DNA from: Streptomyces sp. NBC_00237
GTDB lineage: Bacteria; Actinomycetota; Actinomycetes; Streptomycetales; Streptomycetaceae
Direction of reading: 5' to 3'
Assembly (NCBI RefSeq): GCF_026342435.1
Contig: NZ_JAPEMT010000006.1
Coordinates: 62,001 to 126,000, forward strand
Length of the DNA stretch: 64,000 nt
The notes under the pieces are model-generated. The model saw only the letters and a program-made list of their open reading frames with translations. It was not told where the DNA came from and made no database searches. This document shows, one piece after another, positions 24,433-32,771 of this stretch; position 1 is the stretch's first letter, and every line of letters starts with the position of its first letter. A program made the position numbers and the translations under genes.

Positions 24433-25671
24433 GTGGTTGGAAACGAGAGCGGCACGAGGGAGATCCCCAAGGTCATCAGCGTGGACGACCACGTGATCGA
24501 ACCCGCGCACCTCTTCGACACCTGGCTGCCGAAGAAGTACCGGGACCGGGGCCCGAAGCCGTTCACCGCTGGCATCGGTGAGCTGGAGTACGTCGGCGGG
24601 AAGTACCGGTTCAACACCGACCCGAACGGCCAGACCACCGACTGGTGGGAGTACGAGGGCCTGTTCTTCCCGTACAAGCGCATCATCGCGGCCGTCGGGT
24701 TCTCCCGCGACGAGATGACGCTCGACGGGATCACGCGGGAGCAGATGCGGCGCGGCTGCTGGGACCCGAAGGCCCGCCTGGCGGACATGGACCTCAACCA
24801 CGTCGAGGCATCGCTCTGCTTCCCCACGTTCCCGCGCTTCTGTGGACAGACCTTCGCCGAGGCCAAGGACAAGGAGGTCGGGCTCGCCTGCGTACGGGCG
24901 TACAACGACTGGATGGTCGAGGAGTGGTGCGGCGACAGCGGCGGGCGGCTGATCCCGCTGTGCCTGATCCCGCTCTGGGACATCGACCTGGCCGTCGCCG
25001 AGATCAAGCGCAACGCCGCCCGAGGGGTCCGTGCGGTGACCTTCAGCGAGATCCCGACGTACCTCGGGCTGCCGTCGATCCACTCCGGCTACTGGGACCC
25101 GTTCTTCGCCGCGTGCGAGGAGACCGGGACGGTCGTGAACATGCACATCGGCTCGTCGTCACAGATGCCCGCGGCCTCCCCGGACGCCCCGCCCGCAGTC
25201 CAGGCATCGCTCTCCTTCAACAACGCGATGGCGTCGATGATGGACTTCCTCTTCTCCGGCGTCCTGGTGAAGTTCCCCCGCCTCAAACTCGCCTACAGCG
25301 AGGGGCAGATGGGCTGGATTCCGTACGCCCTGGAGCGCGCGGACGACGTCTGGGAGGAGCACCGCGCCTGGGGCGGGGTGAAGGACCTGATCCCGGAGCC
25401 CCCGTCGACGTACTACTACCGGCAGATCTTCTGCTGCTTCTTCCGCGACAAGCACGGGATCGACGCGATCGAGAAGGTCGGCGTGAACAACGCGACCTTC
25501 GAGACCGATTACCCGCATGTGGACTCGACGTGGCCGCACACGAAGGCGGTGGCCGAGGACCATGTCGGGCATCTGCCGGAGGACGTCGCGTACAAGCTGC
25601 TGCGCGGCAACGCCATCCGCATGCTGGATCTGCCGTTCGACCGGGATCGGGTGGCACCGGCCGGGGCCTGA
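24433..25671 (+). CDS. Amidohydrolase family protein (ACMSD-like, amidohydrolase_2)
   Basis: A 412-residue metal-dependent hydrolase or decarboxylase of the TIM-barrel amidohydrolase_2 group. SVDDHVIEPAHLF near the N terminus corresponds to the first metal motif (usually DxH). A His is in VVNMHIGSSSQ, and the late acid in NNATFETDYPHVDSTWP matches the SDYPH-type motif. Relatives act in aromatic, steroid or thioester catabolism. The GTG at 24433 follows GGGGG by about 6 bases. The divergent DoxX gene and the paired operator suggest one regulated unit. Length is normal for the group. Confidence 0.87.
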   Translation: MVGNESGTREIPKVISVDDHVIEPAHLFDTWLPKKYRDRGPKPFTAGIGELEYVGGKYRFNTDPNGQTTDWWEYEGLFFPYKRIIAAVGFSRDEMTLDGITREQMRRGCWDPKARLADMDLNHVEASLCFPTFPRFCGQTFAEAKDKEVGLACVRAYNDWMVEEWCGDSGGRLIPLCLIPLWDIDLAVAEIKRNAARGVRAVTFSEIPTYLGLPSIHSGYWDPFFAACEETGTVVNMHIGSSSQMPAASPDAPPAVQASLSFNNAMASMMDFLFSGVLVKFPRLKLAYSEGQMGWIPYALERADDVWEEHRAWGGVKDLIPEPPSTYYYRQIFCCFFRDKHGIDAIEKVGVNNATFETDYPHVDSTWPHTKAVAEDHVGHLPEDVAYKLLRGNAIRMLDLPFDRDRVAPAGA

Positions 25672-25842
25672 CGGGGCCTTGACGCTCATGGACGGTGGAT
25701 CGGGTACGGATGAGGGCGCGGAACCGGGGTTCTGCACCCTCATCTTTCGTCCGGCGTGAGTTCCGAGGAACCCGTGATCCTGGGGAGCCCCCCGGGGACG
25801 TGACCGAGGTGCTGTCCCGTCGGAACAATCATCGACTCCGGC

Positions 25843-26778
25843 TCACTGGGCCAGAACTTCCGCGTCGATTCGCGAGAACACCAACTCGGTCTCGCCCGCG
25901 ATCGACTCACGCCAGCGCGTTGGTGGCGTCGGGCGGCTCATGGCGGGCGGGTAGCTCCCGGGTCTGTAGTCGCTGGGCAGACGGTATGTATGGAAGCCGT
26001 GCCCGTGCATCGTTTCCAGCAGCTCCTCCACGGAGTCGCCCAGCTTGGCCATCCGCTCCGGGGTGACCTCGACGGCGATCTCGACGTCCTCGCGGAGTTG
26101 GCCCAGTGCCGGGGCCAGGCCGCGGATGACGCTGCCCTCGGCTCCCTCTACGTCGATCTTGATGACGCGGGCTCGGGCGAGCTCGTCCGGCTCCAGGAGG
26201 GCGGGGAGCGGGTGCGCCTCCATGGCGAAGGTCGACTCGGCGGGGCCGTCGTACGGGACGATGCTGTTGGCGCCCATGTTGTTCGAGCTGGCGAGCACGA
26301 AGGTCAGGGTCTTGGTGCTGTCGGAGACGGCGCCGTTGACGGCGCGGACGTTCTCGCAGCCGTTGAGCTCGATGTGCTGCAACACCCTGCGGTGGAAGAC
26401 CGGGGACGCCTCGATCGCGACCACGCGGCCGGTGCTGCCGACGAGGCGTGAGCCGAGGACGGTGAAGTAACCGACGTTGGCGCCGACGTCCACCAGGACG
26501 TCACCGGGGCCGAGGCGGCTTTGCAACCAGCTCGTCATGTGGGGCTCCCACACTCCGAAGAGGTGGATGTAGCGCTGGATGAGGTCGCGGGTGTCGACGG
26601 CGAAGCGGGCGTCGAAGCGAGCCTCTACGACGCGCTGGCGGGGACGGGCCCGGAGGTGGGCGTTGAGGTACCCGGCGGCCAGCGGTCCTTTGAACCACGA
26701 TCCGGGTGCGTTGCGTACGTATCCACGGCCCAGGGTGACCATCAGTTCCGAGACCGGCGGAGGAACGGCAGAAGGCAT
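25843..26778 (-). CDS. FkbM family methyltransferase
   Basis: A 311-residue SAM-dependent methyltransferase. The SAM-binding motif I is VLVDVGANVGYFTVLGSRLV (about 105-124). It is followed by the acidic motif VVAIEASPVFHRRV, the NGAVSD segment and the FkbM hallmark VIKIDVEGAEGSVIRGL. FkbM enzymes O-methylate sugars, polyketides or glycans. The gene is the last of a GntR-GT2-FkbM run and probably modifies the glycan made with the neighbouring glycosyltransferase. The ATG at 26778 lacks an obvious ribosome site; a longer in-frame start at 26814 exists. 98 bp separates it from the glycosyltransferase. Confidence 0.86.
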   Translation of the reverse strand: MPSAVPPPVSELMVTLGRGYVRNAPGSWFKGPLAAGYLNAHLRARPRQRVVEARFDARFAVDTRDLIQRYIHLFGVWEPHMTSWLQSRLGPGDVLVDVGANVGYFTVLGSRLVGSTGRVVAIEASPVFHRRVLQHIELNGCENVRAVNGAVSDSTKTLTFVLASSNNMGANSIVPYDGPAESTFAMEAHPLPALLEPDELARARVIKIDVEGAEGSVIRGLAPALGQLREDVEIAVEVTPERMAKLGDSVEELLETMHGHGFHTYRLPSDYRPGSYPPAMSRPTPPTRWRESIAGETELVFSRIDAEVLAQ

Positions 26779-26876
26779 GATCGTGACCGTACGGGCCCGT
26801 CCTGGCAGCGGCAAGGAGCCCCCTTGCAGCCGTCTACGAGGTCCCGGTCAGCCGAAGCTGAAGCCGAGCGCCCCGG

Positions 26877-27638
26877 TCACTCGGAGCTGATCGGGTACCG
26901 CCACTGGAAGGAGTCCAGCGCGCGGGCGCGGGCCTCCACCACGGCCATACGGGCGTCCCGCTCGGCGGGGTCGACGTGCGCGGCCTGACCCGTCGCCTGC
27001 CCCTCCCACTTGCGGTAGTGCAGCCCCACCTCGGCCGAGAACCAGCCGCGCGCAACGGAGTTGAGCGCCAGCAGCAGGCCCGTGTCCTCCGAGGCCGGAA
27101 GCGCCATCCAGCCACCCAGCGCGAGCAGTAGGTCACGGCGTACGAAGAGCGTCGCCGGGTGCACCGAGGCGCGGAAGTTGTTGGCCTTCCAGAAGTCGAG
27201 GACCTCGCCCCGCTCGATCGGGCCGGGTTCCGGGTCGCCGGGAAAGCCCGCGGTCGAGCCGTCCGGGAGCAGGTCGAGCACCCGTGAGGTCGCCCAGCCG
27301 ATGCTCGGGTCCGCTTCGAGCGCCGCGAGGTCCCGGGCCAGGGCGCCGGGCGACAGCTTGTCGTCGGCGTCCAGGATCTTGACGTAGTCGCCGTCCGCGT
27401 GGGCGAGCGCGATGGTGCGCGCGACTCCGGGACCGCCCCGCCGCCCCTGCCGGAAGCTCACCCGCTCGTCCTGGGGAACGTGCGGTGCGACCTCGTCGCC
27501 CTGGCCGTCCTCCTGGATGAGCCAGTGCCACTCCCACCCCTCGGGCAGCTCCTGGTCACAGAGCGACGTGAACGCGTCCGGGAGGAAGTGCGCCGATGGC
27601 GCGTGAACGGCCGTGACGATGATGATGCGCCGGGTCAC
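26877..27638 (-). CDS. Glycosyltransferase family 2
   Basis: A 253-residue GT-A fold glycosyltransferase: N-terminal strand RIIIVTAVHAPSAHFL, HWLIQEDGQGDEV, RRGGPGVARTIALAHADGDYVKILDADDKLSPGAL with the DxD motif, and a C-terminal ALGGWMALPASEDTGLLLAL with the acceptor-side ED. It lacks membrane helices, so it is a soluble or peripheral enzyme of unknown acceptor. The GTG at 27638 begins 3 bp after the GntR stop, so it is in one operon with that regulator and the FkbM gene. Confidence 0.86.
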   Translation of the reverse strand: MTRRIIIVTAVHAPSAHFLPDAFTSLCDQELPEGWEWHWLIQEDGQGDEVAPHVPQDERVSFRQGRRGGPGVARTIALAHADGDYVKILDADDKLSPGALARDLAALEADPSIGWATSRVLDLLPDGSTAGFPGDPEPGPIERGEVLDFWKANNFRASVHPATLFVRRDLLLALGGWMALPASEDTGLLLALNSVARGWFSAEVGLHYRKWEGQATGQAAHVDPAERDARMAVVEARARALDSFQWRYPISSE

Positions 27639-27641
27639 GGC

Positions 27642-27935
27642 TCACCACCTTTCCAGGGAAGTCGTGAACGGCATTTCCGTGCGGTCGCCGGGGAGCGTGA
27701 TGTCGGCCGTCTCCCGGCCGTGCTGCTTCTCGACAAGCCCTTCGTCGCGCAGGAGCCGGAGCGCTTCACGGATCGTCGGGACGCTTCGCCGGTACGTCTC
27801 GGCGAGCTGCGTCTCCGCGGGCAGGCGGTCGCCGGGCTTGAGCCGGCCTGCGCGGATGGCCTCGCGGACGTCGTCCGCGATCCGCTCGTACGCCACTGCC
27901 ATCTGGGCTTTCACCATCCGTCGTCCGACTCCCAT
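27642..27935 (-). CDS. Small GntR-type DNA-binding protein without effector domain
   Basis: A 97-residue protein consisting of little more than a GntR winged helix: AYERIADDVREAIRAGRLKPGDRLPAETQLAETYRRSVPTIREALRLLRDEGLVEKQHGRET. The usual C-terminal ligand domain is absent; after the wing there are only about 15 residues. The start could be 27935 (MGVGRR, with GAGGAG 10 bases upstream) or 27917; a frame extended to 28136 reads into intergenic sequence. It heads the GT2-FkbM operon, so autoregulation of that operon is likely. Two copies of GTTGACGACGGGGG upstream are candidate binding sites. Confidence 0.75.
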   Translation of the reverse strand: MGVGRRMVKAQMAVAYERIADDVREAIRAGRLKPGDRLPAETQLAETYRRSVPTIREALRLLRDEGLVEKQHGRETADITLPGDRTEMPFTTSLERW

Positions 27936-28025
27936 CACCCTACGACTCCTCAAGAGGTCTTGATGAGTGACGTGGGTTTCGCCATGGTCGGGACTCGCGG
28001 AACTCCGGCATGAAAGCGCCCGGCC

Positions 28026-28119
28026 GTTGACGACGGGGGATGCATCAACGACCGGGCTGTAACGAACCGTAACAAGCCTGCCTGCGCGGGGATAGTCAAC
28101 TCGTGGTTGACGACGGGGG
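28026..28119. repeat. Repeated GTTGACGACGGGGG boxes upstream of the GntR operon
   Basis: GTTGACGACGGGGG occurs at 28026-28039 and at 28106-28119, 80 bp apart, in the 234-bp gap between the STAND gene and the small GntR gene. Nearby inverted partners (ATCAACG, GTCAACT) give short dyads. Candidate operators. Confidence 0.4.
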
Positions 28120-28169
28120 GTTGTGACCGGGATCACGCGGCCTGGTCCGCAGGTGAGGAGGGGGGAGCG

Positions 28170-31100
28170 CTATTCGTCGCACGGGGGAGCGTAGGAAATG
28201 CGGGGCAGGTAATCCAGCCACTTCTCCCGCGTGAGGACACTCCGCGTGGTCGTGCAGATGCGGTGGATCGCCTCGGCGGTGTCCAACTTCCAGAGCCGGA
28301 CCGTGTCGGTGCCGCTCGACACTCCGAGCATGCGGCCTTGGGGACTGAACGACAGGAAACTGCCGGTCTTGGCGTTGGGACTCATCGACTGGCCGATGGG
28401 GGAGGCGCTGGACGGGTGAGTGACGTCCCAGAGGCGGACCGCGTTGTCATTGCCTCCGCTCGCCAGCGTGCGACCGTCCCGGCTGAAGGTCAGGGACACG
28501 ATGGCGTCGGTGTGGCCCGTGAGGGAGGATTCCGGCCGCTCGGCCCCGGAGGGTTCGGTGACGTCCCAGAGCTGGACCGTGCCGTCGTCACTGCCGCTGG
28601 CCAGGGTGCGGCTGTCAGGACTGTAGGCGAGCGTGTTGACGGGGCCCAGGTGCCCCGCCAGGGGCTTGCCCAACGGGGACGCCCGACGGGGGTCGGTCAT
28701 GTCCCAGAGCCGGATGGTGCCGTCGGCGTTGCCACTGGCGAGCGCCCGGCCGTCCGCGCTGAAGACGAGGGAGTTGACGTACCCCTTGTGCCCGGTGAGC
28801 GGCGGCGACAGCGGAACGAGGCGAGCGGGGTCGCTGACGTTCCACAACTGGATGGTGCGGTCGGTGAGGGCGGTCGCCAGGGTGTTGCCGTCCGGGCTGA
28901 AGGCCAGGGCACGGGGGCCCGCGAAGCGTGTCCGCAGTGCGACGGGCGGCCCGTGGGGGACGGGCCTGGCCGGATCGGCCACGTTCCACAGCTGTACCGC
29001 ACGGCGTCCCGTCAGCACGGCGAGCGTGCGGCCGTCGGGGGAGTACACCAGGGAACGCACGTCTCCCTCCCCGGGTTTGAAGGGCGGGCTCAGTGACACG
29101 GGCCGGTCGGGGCGCTCCACGTTCCACAGCCGTACCTGCTCGTCGCGCGCGGCGGTGGCGAGCACCTTCCCGTCGGGGCGGAACGCGCCGAGTCGGCCGA
29201 TCATGTCCGCCGTCGGTATCGACCACAGGCGGACCTTGTTGTCGCCGCTTCCGGTGGCGAGAGTCCGTCCGTCGGGGCTGAAGCCGAGGGCGTACATCTC
29301 CCCGCTGCTCCCGGCGAGGGGCATGCCGACCTGAGAAGGATGTTCTGGATCACTGACGTTCCACAGACTCGCCGTACTGTCCTCGCTGGCGGCTGCGAGC
29401 ATGTTCCCGTCGGGGTTGAAGGCCACCGACCAGATGGGACCGGTGTGGTGGGTCAGTGGCGTACCGAGCGGTTCCGCGTGACGGGGGTCGGCCACGTTCC
29501 AGAGCCGGATGGTGTCGTCCGAGCCTCCGCTGGCGAGGGTGCGGCCGTCGGGGGCGAAGGCCACGGAGTGCACCGTGCTGGTGTGGCCCGTCAACGCCTG
29601 GTCCAGTGGCTTCGGGCGACGCGGGTCGGCCGTGTCCCACAGTCTGATCGTGCCGTCGTCTCCACCGGCGGCGAGCGTCTGCCCGTCACGGCTGAAGGCC
29701 ACGGAGCGTACGGCTGCGGTGTGTCCGGGAAACGCACCGAGAGCCTCCGGCCGGCCCGGGTCCTCCACGTTCCACAGACGAACGTTGTGGTCGTCGTTGG
29801 CCGTGGCCAGAGTGCGGCCGTCCGGGCTGAAAGCCACCAGGTAGATCGAGCCGCCGTCGCTGATCAGGGGGTCGCCCAGGAGGCGCGGGCGGTGGGGGGC
29901 GCGAACGTTCCACAGCCTGATCGTGCCGTCGTCCGACGCGCTGGCGAGGGTGTTCCCGTCCGGGCTGAAGACCGCAGTGCTCACCCAGCTCCTGTGACCG
30001 GCCAGGGGTTCGCCCAGACGTGTGGGACGCGACGGGTCCGAAACGTCCCACAGCCGGACGGTGCGGTCGTAGCTCGCGGTGGCCAGGAGCCGTCCGTTCG
30101 GGCTGAACGAGGTGAGGTAGACGGCACCGGTGTGGCCGAGGAGCGGTGTGGCCAGCGGTGCGTTCACGATGGAGATCAACCGGTTCTTCGCCGCTTCGTC
30201 GTCCGGCCGCAAGCGGTGCGCCACCAGGCCGAGCTGGGCCGACAGCGACGGATCCGTGTACTGGGCGCGGTCGGCCTCGGCGACCACCTGCTCGAACACC
30301 GCGTCGTTCCGCTGGTTCCACGCGACCACCGCCGCGGACGCGGCCACGATCGCGAGGGCCACCAGCGCCACCACCGCACCGCGGGCGATCAGGGCCGTAC
30401 GCCTGCGCAGCCTGGTCGAAGCGGCCAGGAAGTCCACCGCGCCCCGGGTCAGGAAGGTGTCACCGGTGGACCGCGCCCAGGCTCTGGCCTGCTCCAGCCG
30501 GGAGCCCCGGTAGAGCAGGGCCGTGTCGCGGGCGGACTCCTCCCACGCCCTGCCGTCCTCCTCCAGACGCTGGCGCAGCAGGTGGTCGTCCCTGTCCTCG
30601 TCGATCCAGTCGCGCAGGCGCGGCCAGGCGTGGAGCAGCGCTTCGTGCGTGATCTCCACGGTCTCCGCGTCGAGCGTCACCAGGCGGGCGTGCACCAGCG
30701 CTTCGAGCGACTCCTCCGTCTTGCCGGGGTCCGTCGACTCCTCCGCGAGCTGGCGCCGAGTGCCCCGCCTGCGGGTGGCCTGGGTGTCCTCGCCCAGCCG
30801 GACCAGCCTGAGCAGGAGCAGCCGTGCGGCCGTGCGCGCCGCCGGGTCGAGGCCGGACCAGGCGTGCTCGGCGGTCGCCGCGACCGCTCCCTGGATGCCT
30901 CCGGCCGCGCGGTAGCCGGACAGGGTCAGCCGTCCCCCCTTCCGCCGTTGCCAGGTGGCCAGCAGGGCGTGGGAGAGGAGCGGCAGCACTCCCGCGTCGT
31001 GCGCCCCGTGGGGACCGTCCGTGCTCACCTCCCGGACGATCAGCTCCGTGAGGCCCGGTTCGAGCTCCAGCCCGACGGCCTTGGCCGGACCGGTCATCGC

Positions 31101-32171
31101 GTCGCGCAACTCGGAGTGGGTCAGCGGCCCGAGCACCATGTGCCGGTGTTGCAGCGCGTCGGCCAGTTCGCGGTGCCGGAGGCACTGCTCGTAGAAGTCC
31201 GCCCGTAGACCGAGGACGACGAGGGCGGGGGCGGGGTCGCCGGATGCGGTGGGCGAGCACGCGGCGTGCAGGAGCTGGATGAAGGTGCGCCTGTCCGCCT
31301 CGTCGGAGCAGAGGGTGAACGCTTCCTCGAACTGGTCCACGATGATGACCGGACGGGTGGTGGACGTCCCGTGCTGTCGCGCCCACGCGGTGACGGACTC
31401 CCGCACCGCGTGCGCGAATCGCGGAGTACCGGGTTCCTCGGCGGCGGCGACGGTGTCCGCGAGCTCCGGTATGTGGCGGCTCAGCTCCGCGAGGGGGTCG
31501 GCTCCCGGTACGAGTTGCAGTACGAGACCTGGCCGGGCGCTCTCGCCTCCCAGGGCGCCGCTCCGCAGGGTGGGCACCAGACCGGCGTTCAGAAGCGAGG
31601 ACTTCCCCGCGCCCGAGGCACCCACGAGCATGACCAGGCCGCCCGTCCGCTCAGCGGTGCGGAGTTGGGCAACGAGGTCGTCCGTGCTCCGCTCGCGGCC
31701 GAAGAACCACGGGGAGTCCTGCCGGCGATACGAAGCCAGTCCTCGGTAGGGGCACACACCGGGGTCGGCCGGGGCTTCGGACCGGGGCCGTTCCTCGTCC
31801 TCCGCGGCTGACGCGGCGGCGCGGCCGGTGACCGGGTCGGCCACCGCGCGGCTCCAGAGAAGCTGCCACTGGGCCATTTCGTACAGTCCCGCGGACACCG
31901 GCACGGGACGCTGGCGCCGCGCTTCGGGGATCAGGACGTTCAGTACCGCTGCGAGGGCGGCGAACTGGGCAGGCACGTTCTTGGCCCGCCGCCAGTCGCT
32001 GATCCGCTGGGCGGACACCCGCACGGACCGGCCTCGTTCGTCGACCCGCTGAAGTCGGACGACCGCCTCGGCCACGCGCTGGAGGGGCGGATTACCGGCT
32101 TCCTTGTACAGCAGCGCGAGACGTTCGGCGAAGGCTGTGCGTGCCCCTGAGTCGGGACTCAATGCCTCCAC
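28170..32171 (-). CDS. STAND-type NTPase (nSTAND1) with N-terminal HTH, one TM and 14 WD40 repeats
   Basis: A 1333-residue protein. Residues 1-110 form a helical region with an XRE/HTH-like segment (SAQRISDWRRAKNVPAQFAAL). The NTPase domain starts at PYRGLASYRRQDSPWFFGRE (141-160), with Walker A GASGAGKSS (184-192) and Walker B IIVDQFEE (276-283), the nSTAND1 pattern. A membrane helix lies at about 584-610 (GAVVALVALAIVAASAAVVAW). From about 674 to 1310 there are 14 WD40 repeats, mostly with the SPDGRTLASGSDDGTIRLWD signature; repeats 3, 7, 8, 9, 10 and 14 are diverged. STAND proteins are signal-dependent oligomerising ATPases; some act in phage defence, others in development. The GTG at 32171 has AAGGGG touching it, a weak start. 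Confidence 0.88.
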   Translation of the reverse strand: MEALSPDSGARTAFAERLALLYKEAGNPPLQRVAEAVVRLQRVDERGRSVRVSAQRISDWRRAKNVPAQFAALAAVLNVLIPEARRQRPVPVSAGLYEMAQWQLLWSRAVADPVTGRAAASAAEDEERPRSEAPADPGVCPYRGLASYRRQDSPWFFGRERSTDDLVAQLRTAERTGGLVMLVGASGAGKSSLLNAGLVPTLRSGALGGESARPGLVLQLVPGADPLAELSRHIPELADTVAAAEEPGTPRFAHAVRESVTAWARQHGTSTTRPVIIVDQFEEAFTLCSDEADRRTFIQLLHAACSPTASGDPAPALVVLGLRADFYEQCLRHRELADALQHRHMVLGPLTHSELRDAMTGPAKAVGLELEPGLTELIVREVSTDGPHGAHDAGVLPLLSHALLATWQRRKGGRLTLSGYRAAGGIQGAVAATAEHAWSGLDPAARTAARLLLLRLVRLGEDTQATRRRGTRRQLAEESTDPGKTEESLEALVHARLVTLDAETVEITHEALLHAWPRLRDWIDEDRDDHLLRQRLEEDGRAWEESARDTALLYRGSRLEQARAWARSTGDTFLTRGAVDFLAASTRLRRRTALIARGAVVALVALAIVAASAAVVAWNQRNDAVFEQVVAEADRAQYTDPSLSAQLGLVAHRLRPDDEAAKNRLISIVNAPLATPLLGHTGAVYLTSFSPNGRLLATASYDRTVRLWDVSDPSRPTRLGEPLAGHRSWVSTAVFSPDGNTLASASDDGTIRLWNVRAPHRPRLLGDPLISDGGSIYLVAFSPDGRTLATANDDHNVRLWNVEDPGRPEALGAFPGHTAAVRSVAFSRDGQTLAAGGDDGTIRLWDTADPRRPKPLDQALTGHTSTVHSVAFAPDGRTLASGGSDDTIRLWNVADPRHAEPLGTPLTHHTGPIWSVAFNPDGNMLAAASEDSTASLWNVSDPEHPSQVGMPLAGSSGEMYALGFSPDGRTLATGSGDNKVRLWSIPTADMIGRLGAFRPDGKVLATAARDEQVRLWNVERPDRPVSLSPPFKPGEGDVRSLVYSPDGRTLAVLTGRRAVQLWNVADPARPVPHGPPVALRTRFAGPRALAFSPDGNTLATALTDRTIQLWNVSDPARLVPLSPPLTGHKGYVNSLVFSADGRALASGNADGTIRLWDMTDPRRASPLGKPLAGHLGPVNTLAYSPDSRTLASGSDDGTVQLWDVTEPSGAERPESSLTGHTDAIVSLTFSRDGRTLASGGNDNAVRLWDVTHPSSASPIGQSMSPNAKTGSFLSFSPQGRMLGVSSGTDTVRLWKLDTAEAIHRICTTTRSVLTREKWLDYLPRISYAPPCDE

Positions 32172-32472
32172 CCCTTACGTGCGTCGCGCCCGGATATCCG
32201 GACCGGAAAACTCACTCTATGTCTCTGACCTGCGGTTATGTCGTCCGGACGGTGATGTGGCCTCCTCGGTGGAAGCTGCAACTGGCAGGATCGCCATCCG
32301 GTAGTGACCCATCCGCGCAGCGTCAGGGTAGGTCACCAGTGTGACGCCGGGAGGCACGCCCCCGTGAGGTTGCCCCTTCTCGGCCGGTCTCCGTCGGAGC
32401 TCCGAAGAGGTATCGACGGGTGCTACCTCGATCCGCACCGTCCCCCCATGCGGCGCGGATCGACACCGTCGT

Positions 32473-32519
32473 GTTGTTCGGTTCCGGTCCCCACAGGGGA
32501 GGGACCGGGACCGAACAAC
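32473..32519. terminator. Orphan 19-bp inverted repeat
   Basis: GTTGTTCGGTTCCGGTCCC and GGGACCGGGACCGAACAAC pair over 19 positions with one mismatch, around a 9-nt loop CACAGGGGA. It lies in the 496-bp gene-free gap between the STAND gene and tRNA-Pro. No gene ends here, so it may be a read-through terminator, a remnant, or a structured element. Confidence 0.5.
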
Positions 32520-32614
32520 GCGACGCGCGTGTGGGGCCCGGCCGCGCCTGCCCGGCGTGAGTGCGGCGGGCCTTCAGTTGCTCCCTCTCGCTCCCCAACG
32601 CCCCCGCAACGCAC

Positions 32615-32652
32615 GTCAGGCCCGGTACTGATTTCTCAGTACCGGGCCTGAC
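32615..32652 (-). terminator. Terminator of tRNA-Pro
   Basis: A perfect 17-bp stem (GTCAGGCCCGGTACTGA with TCAGTACCGGGCCTGAC) and a 4-nt loop, 15 bp past the tRNA 3' end in the direction of tRNA transcription. Confidence 0.8.
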
Positions 32653-32667
32653 CTGGTATTTCAGCTG

Positions 32668-32741
32668 TCGGGGTGGCGGGATTTGAACCCACGACCTCTT
32701 CGTCCCGAACGAAGCGCGCTGCCAAGCTGCGCTACACCCCG
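32668..32741 (-). tRNA. tRNA-Pro (anticodon CGG)
   Basis: On the minus strand a 74-nt cloverleaf: acceptor stem CGGGGTG with CACCCCG and discriminator A; D arm GCGCAGCTTGGCAGCGC; anticodon arm CTTCG-TTCGGGA-CGAAG giving anticodon CGG; T arm GTGGG-TTCAAAT-CCCGC. CCA is not encoded. It reads Pro codon CCG, common in this genome. Its 3' end points toward the accessory stretch at 20-32 kb, so it is a possible integration site, although I saw no duplicated tRNA end. Confidence 0.95.
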
Positions 32742-32771
32742 ATGTCCACCGCGTTGCCGTGGCGACATCGA

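Noticed and set aside
28122..28135. Crp-binding site (GTGACCGGGATCAC)
   Set aside because: Resembles the Streptomyces Crp motif only loosely and short half-sites like this are frequent by chance in GC-rich DNA.
29340..31208. A 622-codon + strand frame inside the STAND gene
   Set aside because: Antisense to the NTPase and WD40 region; its apparent repeats mirror the WD40 repeats.
32323..32598. A 91-residue ORF between the STAND gene and tRNA-Pro
   Set aside because: It spans the 19-bp inverted repeat, has no ribosome site and lacks codon bias.
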